Origin: Thiobacillus sp.
GTDB lineage: Bacteria; Pseudomonadota; Gammaproteobacteria; Burkholderiales; Thiobacillaceae
Length of the DNA: 64,000 bases
NCBI GenBank assembly: GCA_030692355.1
Contig: JAUYCF010000047.1
Coordinates: 21,215 to 85,214 of the forward strand
Reading direction: 5' to 3'
Shown: positions 1-9,500 of the stretch, in pieces
Numbering within the stretch: the first letter of the stretch is position 1
Layout: each line of letters opens with the position of its first letter
The notes under the pieces: model-generated
The model's input: only the letters and a program-made list of their open reading frames with translations
The model's database searches: none
Told to the model about the DNA's origin: nothing
Translations under genes and position numbers: made by a program

Positions 1-651
1 GAGGAAGAGGCTGGACGGCTGATCAGCGACGAGGACACCAAGCAGCAGGCGCTCGAAGCGGTCGAGCAGAACGGGATCGTTTTCCTCGACGAGATCGACA
101 AGGTCGCCACCCGCAGCGACGCCCACGGCAGCGACGTCTCGCGCCAGGGCGTGCAGCGCGACCTCTTGCCGCTGATCGAGGGCACCACCGTCTCGACCAA
201 GTACGGCATGGTGAAGACCGATCACATCCTGTTCATCGCCAGCGGCGCGTTCCACCTGTCGAAGCCGTCCGACCTCATCCCAGAACTGCAGGGCCGCCTG
301 CCGATCCGCGTCGAACTGCAGGCCCTCTCCGTGGAAGACTTCGAACGCATCCTGACCGCCACCGACGCCTGCCTGACGCGCCAGTACGAAGCCCTGCTGG
401 CGACCGAAGGGGTCACGCTCAAGTTTTCCGACGATGGCATCCGCCGCATCGCCGAGATTGCCTTCGAGGTGAACGAGCGCACCGAGAACATCGGCGCGCG
501 CCGCCTGCATACCGTGATGGAAAAACTGCTGGAGGATATTTCCTTCGATGCCGGCAGCGTCACCGGCGACTTCATGATCGATGCCGACGTGGTCACCGCC
601 CGCCTGGCGGCACTGGCCGCCCGCGAAGATCTGGCGCGCTACGTCCTGTAA
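1..651 (+). CDS. hslU: HslU, ATPase subunit of the HslUV protease (3' part only)
   Basis: The reading frame is open from the first base, so the 5' part lies outside the window. HslU is the AAA+ unfoldase that feeds substrates into the HslV peptidase in the cytoplasm. The fragment starts in the I-domain/AAA region and shows the Walker B segment FLDEIDK at about residues 28-34. It continues through the sensor and arginine-finger region ([12 protein letters not shown], then [12 protein letters not shown]). The C-terminus is DLARYVL, close to the tail that docks into HslV in this family. The Walker A motif is upstream and not visible. hslV is expected just upstream, outside the window. Confidence 0.96.
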   Translation, partial: EEEAGRLISDEDTKQQALEAVEQNGIVFLDEIDKVATRSDAHGSDVSRQGVQRDLLPLIEGTTVSTKYGMVKTDHILFIASGAFHLSKPSDLIPELQGRLPIRVELQALSVEDFERILTATDACLTRQYEALLATEGVTLKFSDDGIRRIAEIAFEVNERTENIGARRLHTVMEKLLEDISFDAGSVTGDFMIDADVVTARLAALAAREDLARYVL

Positions 652-677
652 TCTTTTTATCCCTGCCCCCCAACCCA

Positions 678-1211
678 ATGAAACCAGAAACCAGTCAGCC
701 CGTCGCAACCCGCGGCAAATTCCTCTCCAGCATCCTGTTCGGCAGCCGCTGGCTACAGGTACCGCTCTATCTCGGCCTGATCGCCGCGCAAGTGGTCTAC
801 GTCATCCACTTCATGGTCGAGCTGCAACACCTCGTCGCCGGCACCTTCAAGCTCGGAGAAGAGGCCATCATGCTCATTGTCCTGGGCCTGATCGACGTGG
901 TGATGATCTCCAACCTGCTCATCATGGTAATCGTCGGCGGCTATGAAACCTTCGTCTCGCGCCTGAGGCTCGAAGGCCACCCCGACGAGCCCGAGTGGCT
1001 GTCGCACGTCAACGCCAACGTGCTGAAAGTCAAGCTGGCCACCGCCATCATCGGCATCTCGTCCATCCACCTGCTGAAGACCTTCATCAACGCCCCCAAC
1101 CTGGATGAAAAGGTCCTGCTGTGGCAGACCGTCATCCACATGGCCTTCATCGTATCGGCGGTGGCGATCGCGTACATCGACAAGCTGATGCCGCATCCGG
1201 CGAAACATTGA
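678..1211 (+). CDS. UPF0114 (YqhA-like) integral membrane protein
   Basis: This is a 177-residue protein with about four hydrophobic helices. The first follows the [19 protein letters not shown] segment, which is the hallmark of the UPF0114/YqhA family. The conserved [11 protein letters not shown] stretch ([18 protein letters not shown]) and the C-terminal AYIDKLMP segment fit the family, and the length is normal. The molecular function of UPF0114 proteins is not known; they are inner-membrane proteins. The gene lies 26 bp after hslU on the same strand and may be co-transcribed with it. No clear Shine-Dalgarno is visible before the ATG. Confidence 0.88.
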   Translation: MKPETSQPVATRGKFLSSILFGSRWLQVPLYLGLIAAQVVYVIHFMVELQHLVAGTFKLGEEAIMLIVLGLIDVVMISNLLIMVIVGGYETFVSRLRLEGHPDEPEWLSHVNANVLKVKLATAIIGISSIHLLKTFINAPNLDEKVLLWQTVIHMAFIVSAVAIAYIDKLMPHPAKH

Positions 1212-1224
1212 AGCAGGCAGGCGC

Positions 1225-1253
1225 CCGCGGGATGCCGGCCGGCATTCCCGCGG
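1225..1253. terminator. Palindromic hairpin between convergent genes
   Basis: An almost perfect inverted repeat (arms CCGCGGGATGCCGG and CCGGCATTCCCGCGG, one bulged base) sits between the convergent UPF0114 and DUF302 genes. It has no long T-tract, so it may be a weak bidirectional terminator or mRNA 3'-end stabiliser. Confidence 0.55.
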
Positions 1254-1257
1254 CGGC

Positions 1258-1716
1258 TTACTTTTCTTCGCGCACCTCGTCCATGATTTCCACCATGTCT
1301 TTTTCCCATCGCTCGAAAAGCACTTTCAGTTCGGGATCGGGGAAGAACTCCTGCAGCATTTGCGGATGGCTTGCCACCAGGATGCTCTGATCGCCTTCCG
1401 CGAAGATCGTGATATTGAGCGGCAAAAACGGGATCAGATCCGGGTTCTTTGCCGTCGCCCGCCTGACTTCCTCGAGCTTGCCGAAATACACCACGCGATA
1501 CATATCGCTCTGGAATTCGCGCCGCTGCAGGTTTTCGTTCACTTGCTGCAGGCGCGTGACCGTATAGCCCCGCGAGGAAATGGCGGATTGCAGCAGGGTC
1601 ATCGCCTCCGGAAACATCCGGTTCGCGCGCGCCATCAGCAAGTCATCCGCGGCAGCGGGCATGCACAGCAGCAAGGCCAGCCAGACGGCGCTTGCTTGCT
1701 TCAACGAATGTTTCAT
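1258..1716 (-). CDS. Periplasmic DUF302 protein
   Basis: This is a 152-residue protein with a Sec signal peptide (hydrophobic run to about residue 23, cleavage near AAADD). It is followed by a single DUF302 domain: PEAMTLLQSAISSRGYTV at the start, then VVYFGKL, PFLPLNITIF and VASHPQML. DUF302 proteins are small and of unknown biochemical role, often found near cytochromes in sulfur oxidisers. The start codon overlaps the stop of the upstream cytochrome c/DUF302 gene (ATGA-type overlap at 1713-1716), so the two are translationally coupled. They probably act on the same periplasmic target. Confidence 0.8.
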   Translation of the reverse strand: MKHSLKQASAVWLALLLCMPAAADDLLMARANRMFPEAMTLLQSAISSRGYTVTRLQQVNENLQRREFQSDMYRVVYFGKLEEVRRATAKNPDLIPFLPLNITIFAEGDQSILVASHPQMLQEFFPDPELKVLFERWEKDMVEIMDEVREEK

Positions 1717-2768
1717 AGCGTTGCCTCCTCGACGATCGCGGTATAGCTCTTGGTCATTTCATCGCACAGGCGGTTCAGCTCGGAGTTGTTGAACAGCCGG
1801 CTCAGCACATTGGGGTTGACCGACATCACCTGCACCTTGCCGTTCGTCTCCAGAATGGTGATGCGGCAGGGCAGGAACATGCCGACGCGCGGATCGATGG
1901 CCAGCGCCTGATTGAGCAGGCTGATGTTGCAAAAATAGACGATGACCTGTTTCGGATTTTCATCCGCCGGGGCGGTCAGCCCATACTCCAGCGTCTGCAC
2001 CCGGCCGTAGAAGAAATTGTTGTTGCTCACCGCCCGCTTGGCGTTTTCCACGGTGGTCTCCAGATCGTAGGGGGAATCCCTGACGATCACCGGGTTTTCC
2101 ACCTTCAATACCCTTGCGCTTCCCGACAGTGGCTGCTTTTCGAATTCGCGCACGTAACTGACGATGTCGTCGATGTCTTTTTCCTTCAGGCCCTGCTTGA
2201 GGAACGACATCATCGGTGTGCCTTCCCGCCCGTGCATCAAGGTCGCCTTGATCATGGCGTCGGGCGCAGCGGCGAGAAAACCCGGGTTGTGCAGCGCAGG
2301 CGCCATGATCGGCAGGTCCCGTGGCCGCGAGTAGGTGACGCCGGTTCCCTTCCCCCCTTCGCCTTCCGCACCATGGCAGGCGGCGCAGTATTGCGCGAAC
2401 AGCTTCTTGCCGTGCACCGGGTCGCCCTTCACGTGTTGCCCGGAATAGGTGGCGGAAGCCCCCTTGCTCCAGCCACGCACATGACGCACGATGGCCTTGA
2501 TTTCGGATTCGTCCAGCTTTGAAAATGCCGGCATGACCCGGCCCGGCCGACCATGGCGTATGGTCTTGCTCAAATAGTCGTCGCTGACGCCGGCCTGAAA
2601 GGAGTGTAAAGAAAGCGGTATGCCGATGCCGCCATCACCATTCGCGCCGTGGCAGGCGGCGCAGTGACGCCCGTATAGCTTCGCGCCGTCCGACCCGGCC
2701 ATGGCGGAAGACATGCCGAGACCGGCAAGCAGGGTCGCTGCCAATACTAGATGCGTGAGCATAATCAC
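1713..2768 (-). CDS. Di-heme cytochrome c fused to a C-terminal DUF302 domain
   Basis: This is a 351-residue exported protein with a signal peptide over residues 1-24. Two cytochrome c domains carry CAACHG heme-binding motifs at about residues 36-41 and 128-133, each with a downstream methionine candidate (VMPAFS, PMMSF). The C-terminal part, from about residue 215, is a DUF302 domain (YDLETTVENAKRAVSNNNF ... CNISLLNQAL ... FLPCRITILE). The role is probably periplasmic electron transfer; the redox partner is unknown. It is transcribed with the stand-alone DUF302 gene that follows. An AT-rich palindrome lies just upstream of its start. Confidence 0.85.
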   Translation of the reverse strand: MIMLTHLVLAATLLAGLGMSSAMAGSDGAKLYGRHCAACHGANGDGGIGIPLSLHSFQAGVSDDYLSKTIRHGRPGRVMPAFSKLDESEIKAIVRHVRGWSKGASATYSGQHVKGDPVHGKKLFAQYCAACHGAEGEGGKGTGVTYSRPRDLPIMAPALHNPGFLAAAPDAMIKATLMHGREGTPMMSFLKQGLKEKDIDDIVSYVREFEKQPLSGSARVLKVENPVIVRDSPYDLETTVENAKRAVSNNNFFYGRVQTLEYGLTAPADENPKQVIVYFCNISLLNQALAIDPRVGMFLPCRITILETNGKVQVMSVNPNVLSRLFNNSELNRLCDEMTKSYTAIVEEATL

Positions 2769-2809
2769 CCCCCCTTCATGAGAAGCTAAATCATATCAAA
2801 ATTAATACA

Positions 2810-2831
2810 TTAGTATATTTTTATATACTAA
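2810..2831. promoter_or_regulatory. AT-rich palindrome upstream of the cytochrome/DUF302 pair
   Basis: A perfect 9-bp inverted repeat, TTAGTATAT and ATATACTAA with a TTTT centre, lies 42 bp upstream of the minus-strand start at 2768. The surrounding 2769-3055 divergent intergenic region is otherwise GC-rich and has no convincing gene. The symmetry and position suggest a repressor or activator operator overlapping promoter elements. The binding protein is unknown. Confidence 0.5.
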
Positions 2832-3055
2832 ACACCCCCTGTCCAGCCAGGCGTTTCCGCACCGCCCGCATTCGATGCGGAAGACCGACAAACGACCGTC
2901 CCCGATTATGCTCCGCCCGATCACCCTCCGGGCACGCCTGCCGAAGTCAAACGCCCCTATCATGCTAATACCGCCATCGACATTACTTATTGGCTGGCCA
3001 CCGCTCACAGGCGGAAAATTGAAAAAACCGAATGAAGCTTACCTGGAGACCCACC

Positions 3056-4888
3056 ATGGCCACTCGCGACACCCTCACCCCCAAAGAAGCCCAATGCAGC
3101 AGCGGCGCCGATTACGCCGCGCTGGCGCTGGAAGCCCTGCAGGAACCCGCGGACGCCGCCTACGCCAAGGAGTTGATGGACCGCGTGGCGGACGACTGCC
3201 AGTTCACCAAGGACCTGGCGGCCTGCGCCATCGCCTACCAGGCGCTGGGCGAGCAGGCGCGCGCCGAGGAACTGCTGCAGACCGCGGAAGACTACTGCAT
3301 GTCGGGCGAGGAGCAGGTCGTGCTGGCGGAAGCCAAGTTCAAGGTGCTGGGCGACAAGGCGGCAGCGGTGGGCGCCTACGAAAAGGCACTGAAGGAAACC
3401 AACAACCTCGACCCGCTGATCGACCTGGCGAAGGACGTGATGCGCGTGATCGCCGACAGTGCATTCGCCAAAAAGGTGCTGGAAAAGGCCGAGGCGAAAA
3501 TCGCGCGCGCAGTGGAATACAGCAAGCTGGCGGCCGCCTCGGCCGAACACCTGCTCGACAAGGAGTATGCGGAAGCGATTTTCAACAAGGCGGCGGAGAA
3601 ACTCTCCAGCGTGCCCGATCTGCTGGCACTGGCAGGCGAGGTGGCCAGGACGCTGGGCGATCCGCAAAAGGCAAAGGCGCTGTATCAGCGCGCGCTCGAA
3701 GGCGCGACCGACTTCGCCGCGGCAAAAACATTGATCGAGTCCGCCAAACAGACGGGTGATGCCGCCTTCATGCAAACCGCGCTGAAAAAAGCAGGCGATC
3801 TGGCAACCGCCACCGGCGAATACATCGAACTGGCCGAGGGGCTGGCGGGCGTGGGCGACAAAGCGGGCGCCACGGCATTGCTGGACAAGGCCGAGGACGC
3901 GGTGGCCGGACTGGACGAGATGCACCGGCTGGTAACCGCGGTGGAAGCGCATCTGGCCGAAGATACCGAGCGACTCGCCCGTGTGAAGGTCAAGCTGGAG
4001 AAGCGCCAGGCCAACCACGCCCGCTACATGGAATTCCAGCAACTGGAAAAGGACGCCGTCAGCGTCAAGCAATTCCTCGCGCTGGCTGAACGCGTGCGGC
4101 TGGAACTGGAAGACCCGTTCTATTCCGCCAAGCTGATCGAAGCGGCCGAGACTCTGCTCGACGGTACCGGCTACCAGTTCTCGCGCTACAAGCCGATCCT
4201 CCTCGCCGTGGACAAGAATCTGGACGATACCGAGTGGCTCTCCCGCCAACTCGATCGCGCGGCGGAAAACGCCACCGACTTCATCGCCTTCAAGGATCTG
4301 GTCGTCACCGCCGCCCAGCTGAAGCACCGCGAACTTGGCGTGTCCAGGGCACGCGCCTACCTCGCCATGCGCGAAGCGGCGCTGGCGGCGGATGCCGACG
4401 CCACGGTGTACGATCTCGCCAAACTTGCGGAAGCAAGCTTTGCCGCGACCCGGGACGCGACCGAAGCCAGCCGTCTGCTGGAGGCCGCGCGCGCCCAAGC
4501 CAAGGATCACTTTGCGTTGACCCACATCGGCCGCCTGTACGCCTCAATGGGCAACAGCGCCAAGGCCGATGAGTTTTATGCCGCGGCCGCAGCGGCCTGC
4601 CCCAGCGGCGACGCCTGCATCCAGTTCATTGATCGCCTGAGGGGCTTTGCCCTGCCCGCAGAGTCGCTGAAGAAATGGTATGCCGAGTGCGGCACGCATC
4701 TCAGCAAACCCGCCGACAAGCTGCGCTGGGCCGAAGGCATCGCCGACGCGCTCAACGACCGCGCCTGGGCAACCGAGGTGTATGGCCAGCTTGCCGGGCA
4801 GTTCAGCGGTGCCGATGCGGCGCGCTTCGAACTGTCCCGCCGCTCGCGCGCCGACCTCAATTACTTCGGTTCCACCCGCCGCCATTAA
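3056..4888 (+). CDS. Alpha-helical repeat (TPR-like solenoid) protein of unknown function
   Basis: The chosen start is the ATG at 3056, preceded by GGAG 8 bases upstream; an in-frame ATG at 3032 has no such signal. The 610-residue product has no signal peptide or membrane segment. It is almost wholly alpha-helical, with alanine/leucine-rich helix pairs such as KAKALYQRALEGA, KAGATALLDKAEDAV and KADEFYAAAAAACP, resembling degenerate TPR or Sel1-type solenoids. Such folds bind other proteins. No catalytic motif is visible. A strong terminator follows at 4939-4967, and the next gene is also a conserved cytosolic protein. Confidence 0.75.
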   Translation: MATRDTLTPKEAQCSSGADYAALALEALQEPADAAYAKELMDRVADDCQFTKDLAACAIAYQALGEQARAEELLQTAEDYCMSGEEQVVLAEAKFKVLGDKAAAVGAYEKALKETNNLDPLIDLAKDVMRVIADSAFAKKVLEKAEAKIARAVEYSKLAAASAEHLLDKEYAEAIFNKAAEKLSSVPDLLALAGEVARTLGDPQKAKALYQRALEGATDFAAAKTLIESAKQTGDAAFMQTALKKAGDLATATGEYIELAEGLAGVGDKAGATALLDKAEDAVAGLDEMHRLVTAVEAHLAEDTERLARVKVKLEKRQANHARYMEFQQLEKDAVSVKQFLALAERVRLELEDPFYSAKLIEAAETLLDGTGYQFSRYKPILLAVDKNLDDTEWLSRQLDRAAENATDFIAFKDLVVTAAQLKHRELGVSRARAYLAMREAALAADADATVYDLAKLAEASFAATRDATEASRLLEAARAQAKDHFALTHIGRLYASMGNSAKADEFYAAAAAACPSGDACIQFIDRLRGFALPAESLKKWYAECGTHLSKPADKLRWAEGIADALNDRAWATEVYGQLAGQFSGADAARFELSRRSRADLNYFGSTRRH

Positions 4889-4938
4889 CAGCGACTTGCC
4901 GTCTTTGTAGCAGCGCCAGGCGCGCTGCAATACCCTTG

Positions 4939-4967
4939 AAAACAGCCCGGTTGATTGGGCTGTTTTT
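4939..4967 (+). terminator. Rho-independent terminator after the solenoid gene
   Basis: A 10-bp stem (AAAACAGCCC and GGGCTGTTTT) with an 8-base loop runs into a run of T. It sits 50 bases downstream of the stop at 4888. Confidence 0.85.
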
Positions 4968-5007
4968 ACTTGTAGACTGGAGGCGTAGCTGTTTTCAGGA
5001 GCGCTCC

Positions 5008-6063
5008 ATGGTCGACAATCTTTCCGCCCTCATCGACACGGTGCAGAAGAACTGCACCATCGCCGATGCCCGCCACGCGCGCGACATGACGATGTGCACC
5101 TTCCTGCTGGAAATGCGCGAGTACTACCGCTGGGAAATGGAAATCCCCTACGGCGCGCGCCTGCCCAGGGACGAACTCGGCGACTGGCTGAATGCGCGCG
5201 AAAGCCTGTGGAATGCGGTGGAAGAAGAGAATTTCGCGCCGCTTCCCCTCACCGAAACCGGCATCGACCCATTCGAAGCCGACGACATCAACCGCGCTCT
5301 GGTCCCGCTGGGGCTGGTCTACAGCAGCGGGCTGGGGCATTTTCGCAAGCCTCATTTCGTGCTGGCCGAGCTCAAGCGCGCCGAGGTGCGCGAAGGCGTG
5401 CAGGTGCTGGTGGCCGGCTGCGAATATGCGCGCGATCTGATCGCACCGCCGGCGGCGATGCGCGACGGCGCCATTTTCCTGCGCATGGACGCGGTGCGCC
5501 GCCTGCTGTGGAATAAGTACGAGGAATGGCAGTGGAAGGAAAAGGACACCGCGCTGGGGCGCGCGTTTGCCCATTACGGCTTCGAGCGCGACATCGAGCG
5601 CGGCCTCGATCGCATGGCCGAGGCCGAAAGCGAGGCGATGATCCTGCACGAGATCGGCGAGGCGCGCGCCGAGTCCTTGCTGGGCGAAGCCTGGAACGCC
5701 ATGCTAGGCCAGCTCACTTCCCGCCACGCCGAGCTGCTGGTGCGCGCGGTGCGCGACCATCTGGCCGACTGCCTGATGACGCTGCCGACCCTGCTCGAAC
5801 GCGAAGCCATCGGCTCGCTGCATTTCTATCTGGCAAACCTGTCCGGGCTGCGCCGCGCGCTGTTCCCGGCGCTGCCGCAGGCCTATGAAGCCTGGCTCGG
5901 CAGCCACGATACCGCCCGACTGGCCCGTGTAGTGAAAGCCGCCGAAACACACTGGCTGGATGCGGCACGGCAGCTGGCTGCGGCCTATCACCGCGATCCG
6001 GAACAGGGCGATGCGCAGCTTACTGCGCTGGCCGGCGGCGATCTCGCAGGCCTCAAACGCTAG
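5008..6063 (+). CDS. Conserved cytosolic protein of unknown function
   Basis: The ATG at 5008 is chosen because AGGAGC lies 5-6 bases upstream and the open frame before it crosses the terminator at 4939-4967. The product has 351 residues and no signal or membrane segment. Visible features are YYRWEMEIPYGARLPR near the N-terminus, a CEYARDLIAPPAAM segment, and an ILHEIGEARAESLLG stretch near residue 215. The last looks like a helix with HE but is not a proven metalloprotease motif. The overall look recalls the Sfum_1244-type family of sulfur and sulfate bacteria; this is from memory and unchecked. Confidence 0.7.
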   Translation: MVDNLSALIDTVQKNCTIADARHARDMTMCTFLLEMREYYRWEMEIPYGARLPRDELGDWLNARESLWNAVEEENFAPLPLTETGIDPFEADDINRALVPLGLVYSSGLGHFRKPHFVLAELKRAEVREGVQVLVAGCEYARDLIAPPAAMRDGAIFLRMDAVRRLLWNKYEEWQWKEKDTALGRAFAHYGFERDIERGLDRMAEAESEAMILHEIGEARAESLLGEAWNAMLGQLTSRHAELLVRAVRDHLADCLMTLPTLLEREAIGSLHFYLANLSGLRRALFPALPQAYEAWLGSHDTARLARVVKAAETHWLDAARQLAAAYHRDPEQGDAQLTALAGGDLAGLKR

Positions 6064-6076
6064 CAACCTGTCGAAC

Positions 6077-6212
6077 TTAAGGAGACGCCGAATCACTTCT
6101 TTCCATTGTGAGCACGGCGAAGCAATCCGGAATGTCAGCGGAATCAACGAACGCTGGATCGCCATGGCCCCGTGGGCCTCATGAGGACGGAATCAATCGG
6201 CATTTCCTTAAA
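6077..6212. repeat. MITE-like dispersed repeat, copy 1
   Basis: This is an intergenic element of about 136 bp with terminal inverted repeats beginning TTAAGGAGACGCCGAAT on the left and, on the complementary strand of the right end, TTAAGGAAATGCCGATT. It contains a GCGAAGCAATCC-type internal motif. A second copy with the same termini lies at 24654-24792. It carries no coding capacity. It lies in the 457-bp gene-free stretch 6064-6520, which otherwise holds one more inverted repeat and a terminator. Confidence 0.7.
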
Positions 6213-6317
6213 GGAAATCGACTGCGAAAAAAAGGCTATGTCACTGTTAGCTGTTGAAGTTATGTTTTGCCCCCTCTGATGAAGCCCCTACCCTGCAGCA
6301 TCCCGAGGCGGCGCACC

Positions 6318-6429
6318 AGGAGCGGCTTCAGCCGCGATGCGCCGCAAGGCGCAAAGCGCAAATGCTCGCCAGGGTCTTGCCGCGCCACCTTTGCGGGCTA
6401 CCGCCCGCATCGCGGCTGAAGCCGCTCCT
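6318..6429. repeat. Long inverted repeat with 23-bp arms
   Basis: The segment 6318-6340 is the exact reverse complement of 6407-6429; the arms begin AGGAGCGGCTTCAGCCGCG. Each arm itself contains the short palindrome GCGGCTTCAGCCGC. This is the REP-type repeat often seen between genes of high-GC proteobacteria. The 66 bases between the arms show no gene. Confidence 0.75.
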
Positions 6430-6469
6430 ACAGGGCTGGCCGGCACCAACAAAACCGGTGAAAGAGCCA

Positions 6470-6498
6470 AAAAAACGGGCGCCAGGCGCCCGTTTTTT
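6470..6498. terminator. Bidirectional rho-independent terminator after chpA
   Basis: A 12-bp perfect stem, AAAAAACGGGCG and CGCCCGTTTTTT, with loop CCAGG can end transcription from either side. It lies 23 bases beyond the chpA stop. Confidence 0.92.
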
Positions 6499-6520
6499 CT
6501 TTGCTGCCCGTGGCGCCGGC

Positions 6521-9500
6521 TTACGCCGGCACCGCCGCATTCTGCTGCAGTTGCTCGGCAATGCTGTCGAGCAGCTGCTGTTCCTGATAAGGCTTGCCCA
6601 GGTACACGTTGACGCCGATTTCCATCGCGTGATTGCGGTGCTTGTCCGCCGTCCGCGAGGTGATCATGATGATCGGCACCGACTTCAGGCGCTCGTCGTT
6701 ACGCATCACGCGGGCCAGTTCGAAGCCATCCATGCGCGGCATTTCGACATCGAGCAGCACCACGTCGGGGATCAGGTCGTGCATTCTTTCCAGCGCATCG
6801 ACACCGTCCTTCGCGCTGTCCACCCGGAAGCCCTCGCGCGTCAGCAGGCGCGTGGTGATCTTGCGCACCGTGAGCGAATCGTCGACCACCAGCACCAGCG
6901 GCGGTTGCAGGGCAGCGCCGACTTCGACCGCCTCGGCGGGCACCGTGCGCTCCACCGCGGTGCGCGGCAGGCTGGCCCAGCGCAGCGCCAGCGGCACCGG
7001 GTTGAGGATCAGGACCACGCGCCCGTCACCGCGCACGGTGGCGCCTGCCACGCCGGTAATCCGCGCCACCTGCGGACCGATGTTCTTGACCACGATTTCG
7101 CGCGTGCCCTCGATCGCATCGACCAGCACGGCCGCCTGACTGGCGCCGCTGGCGAGCAACACCACCGGGTTGTAGCGCTGGACTTCGTGTACCGCTCCGG
7201 TGTCACCCAAAAGATGCGGCAGGTAGGAAAACGGATAGCGCGCGCCGCGCCACACCACTTCGCCCGACGCCATCGCTTTTTCAAGTTCCTGCGGCTTGAG
7301 TTCCAGCACCTGCTGCACCAGCGGCGTCGGCAGGGCGTAATCGTGCCTGGCAGCCTGGATCATGACCGCCTGGGTCATCGCCAGGGTGAGCGGCAGATAG
7401 ATATTGAAGCAGGTGCCGGCGCCCGGGGAAGAGGTAATGTCGATGCGGCCGCCCAGGGCGGAAATTTCGCTCTTCACCACGTCCATGCCGACGCCGCGCC
7501 CGGCGACCTGGCTGACGGTCTCGGCGGTGGAAAAACCAGCGGAAAAAATAATCTGCGCCAGCAGGGATTCGGTCGGTTCGACGCCCGGCAGCAGCAGGCC
7601 GCCGGCTTCCGCCTTTTCGCGGATGCGCCCGTAATTGAGGCCGGCGCCGTCGTCCTTCACGGTCAGCACCATTTCGTTGCCGGACTGGCGCGCCGAGAGC
7701 ACGATTTCTCCGAATTCCGCCTTGCCTGCGGCGCGGCGGGCGTCGGCGGATTCGATGCCGTGCGCCAGCGCGTTGCGCAGCAGGTGCTCGAGCGGCGCGG
7801 TAACCTTTTCCAGTACCGAGCGGTCGATTTCCAGCTCGCCGCCCTGAATGTCGAGCTGGGCGCGCTTGTCCACGTCGCGCGCGGTCTGGCGCACCGTGCG
7901 ATACAAGCGCTCGGCCACCGAATACAGCGGCACCATGCGCACCCGCAGCAGATCCTGCTGCAGCTCGCGGTTGAGGCGCATCTGCTGGATCAGCGCGGCG
8001 TCCGCCTCGCCCAGGCGCGCCAGCAGAATGTGCTGCACGGTCGAAATGTCGTTCACGCTTTCGGCCAGGAAACGGGTGACTTCCTGGAAGCGGGTGAAGC
8101 GGTCGAACTCCAGCGGATCGAACTCGTCGCCCCCCTCCTGGGCCTGGAAGGTCGCCTGCATCTGCGACTCGGCCTGGATTTCGACTTCGCGAATGTGGCC
8201 GCGCAGACGCACCAGGGCTTCCGACAATTCGTTGACGTGACGCTTGAAGGCAAACACTTCGCTTTCGATCCGCGAACGCGCAATCGCCACTTCGCCCGCC
8301 TGGTTGACCATGCGGTCGACCCAGTCGGCGCGCACCCGCAGGGTCAGGGCATTGCTGTCGCGCGTGGCCGGCTGCGCAGGCGCAAGCGGATCGGCCATCG
8401 TGACGGCCGCCGCAGGGGCAGCCCCGGCATCAGCCAGCACCGGCTCGATCGGCGCTTGCAGCGGCGCGGCGGCCTCTTCGGCAAGTGGCGCAAGATCGCC
8501 CAGCTTCAGGTGCTCCACCGCATCGGCCAGGCGGTCAAGCTGCGCGTCCAGCGTGTCGAACACGTCGGCACTCGCCCCCAGATGGCCCTCGATCACCGCG
8601 ATCACACGCGACTCCATCACGTGCGTCAATTCGCCCAGCCGCATCGCGCCAACCATGCGCGCGCTGCCTTTAATGGTGTGCAGGTTGCGCTGCAGCGCAT
8701 CGCGTGCCGCGGCCTCGCCCGGCGCGGCGCGCCAGGCGCGCAGCTGCGCACTGGCATCCGGCACCAGCACCTCTGCTTCTTCGAGAAAAATCGGCAGCAG
8801 CTGCCGATCGATTTCATCGGTCACTTCGCGACGCTCGAATACCGGCGCTGCTACAGCGGGCCTGAAATCCGGCACCAGCGCGCTGACGTCCAGCAGGCCG
8901 GAGGGCGCGCTGGCGGGTATTTCATCGATCGCGGCTTCGGCTGGCGTTTCAGCCGCTTGCGGGGCGATTTCGTCAACGGTTTCGGTAGCCAGCGTAAAGC
9001 TGGATTCGGCGGCCGGCATGGCCTGCTCGTCTTCCAGTTCGCCCAGGGCCGCGATCAGGTCGTGCGCCGGATCGGGCAGGTGTTCGCTTTCGATGGTCGC
9101 GATCATCTCGTGCAGACGCGCGACCGTATCCTGAACCAGCGACAGATGCGCGGGCGGCAACGGCACCTGCACGAAGCGGTTCCAGTACTGTTCGAGCGCT
9201 TGCGACAGTTCGCTCAGCACGGCGATGCCCGCGGTGCCCGCGATACCGCCCAGGGTATGCACGGCACGGCGCGCATGCTCGCTGACCGTGCTGTTGGCAA
9301 GCTCGGCGTGGCGTTCGGTTTCTTCCCGCAACATGGCCAGGCGCTGATGCGCTTCGGCCATGAAAATCTCGTACAGGCCCGTGGAAAGGCAGATCGAACC
9401 GATACAGATTTCGTCCGTGGCATCCGATTCCGCACGGGCTGCGGTGCACGGCAGCTCGGCGTTCTCCAGTCCAGCCGGTTCTGCGGATTCGGCGGCGGCA

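Noticed and set aside
2802..3008. Small minus-strand open frame in the divergent intergenic region
   Set aside because: It overlaps the AT-rich palindrome, has no ribosome site and no family features; regulatory DNA is more likely.
4675..5007. N-terminal extension of the 5008-6063 protein
   Set aside because: It would cross the strong terminator at 4939-4967 and overlap the end of the solenoid gene; the ATG at 5008 has a good ribosome site.
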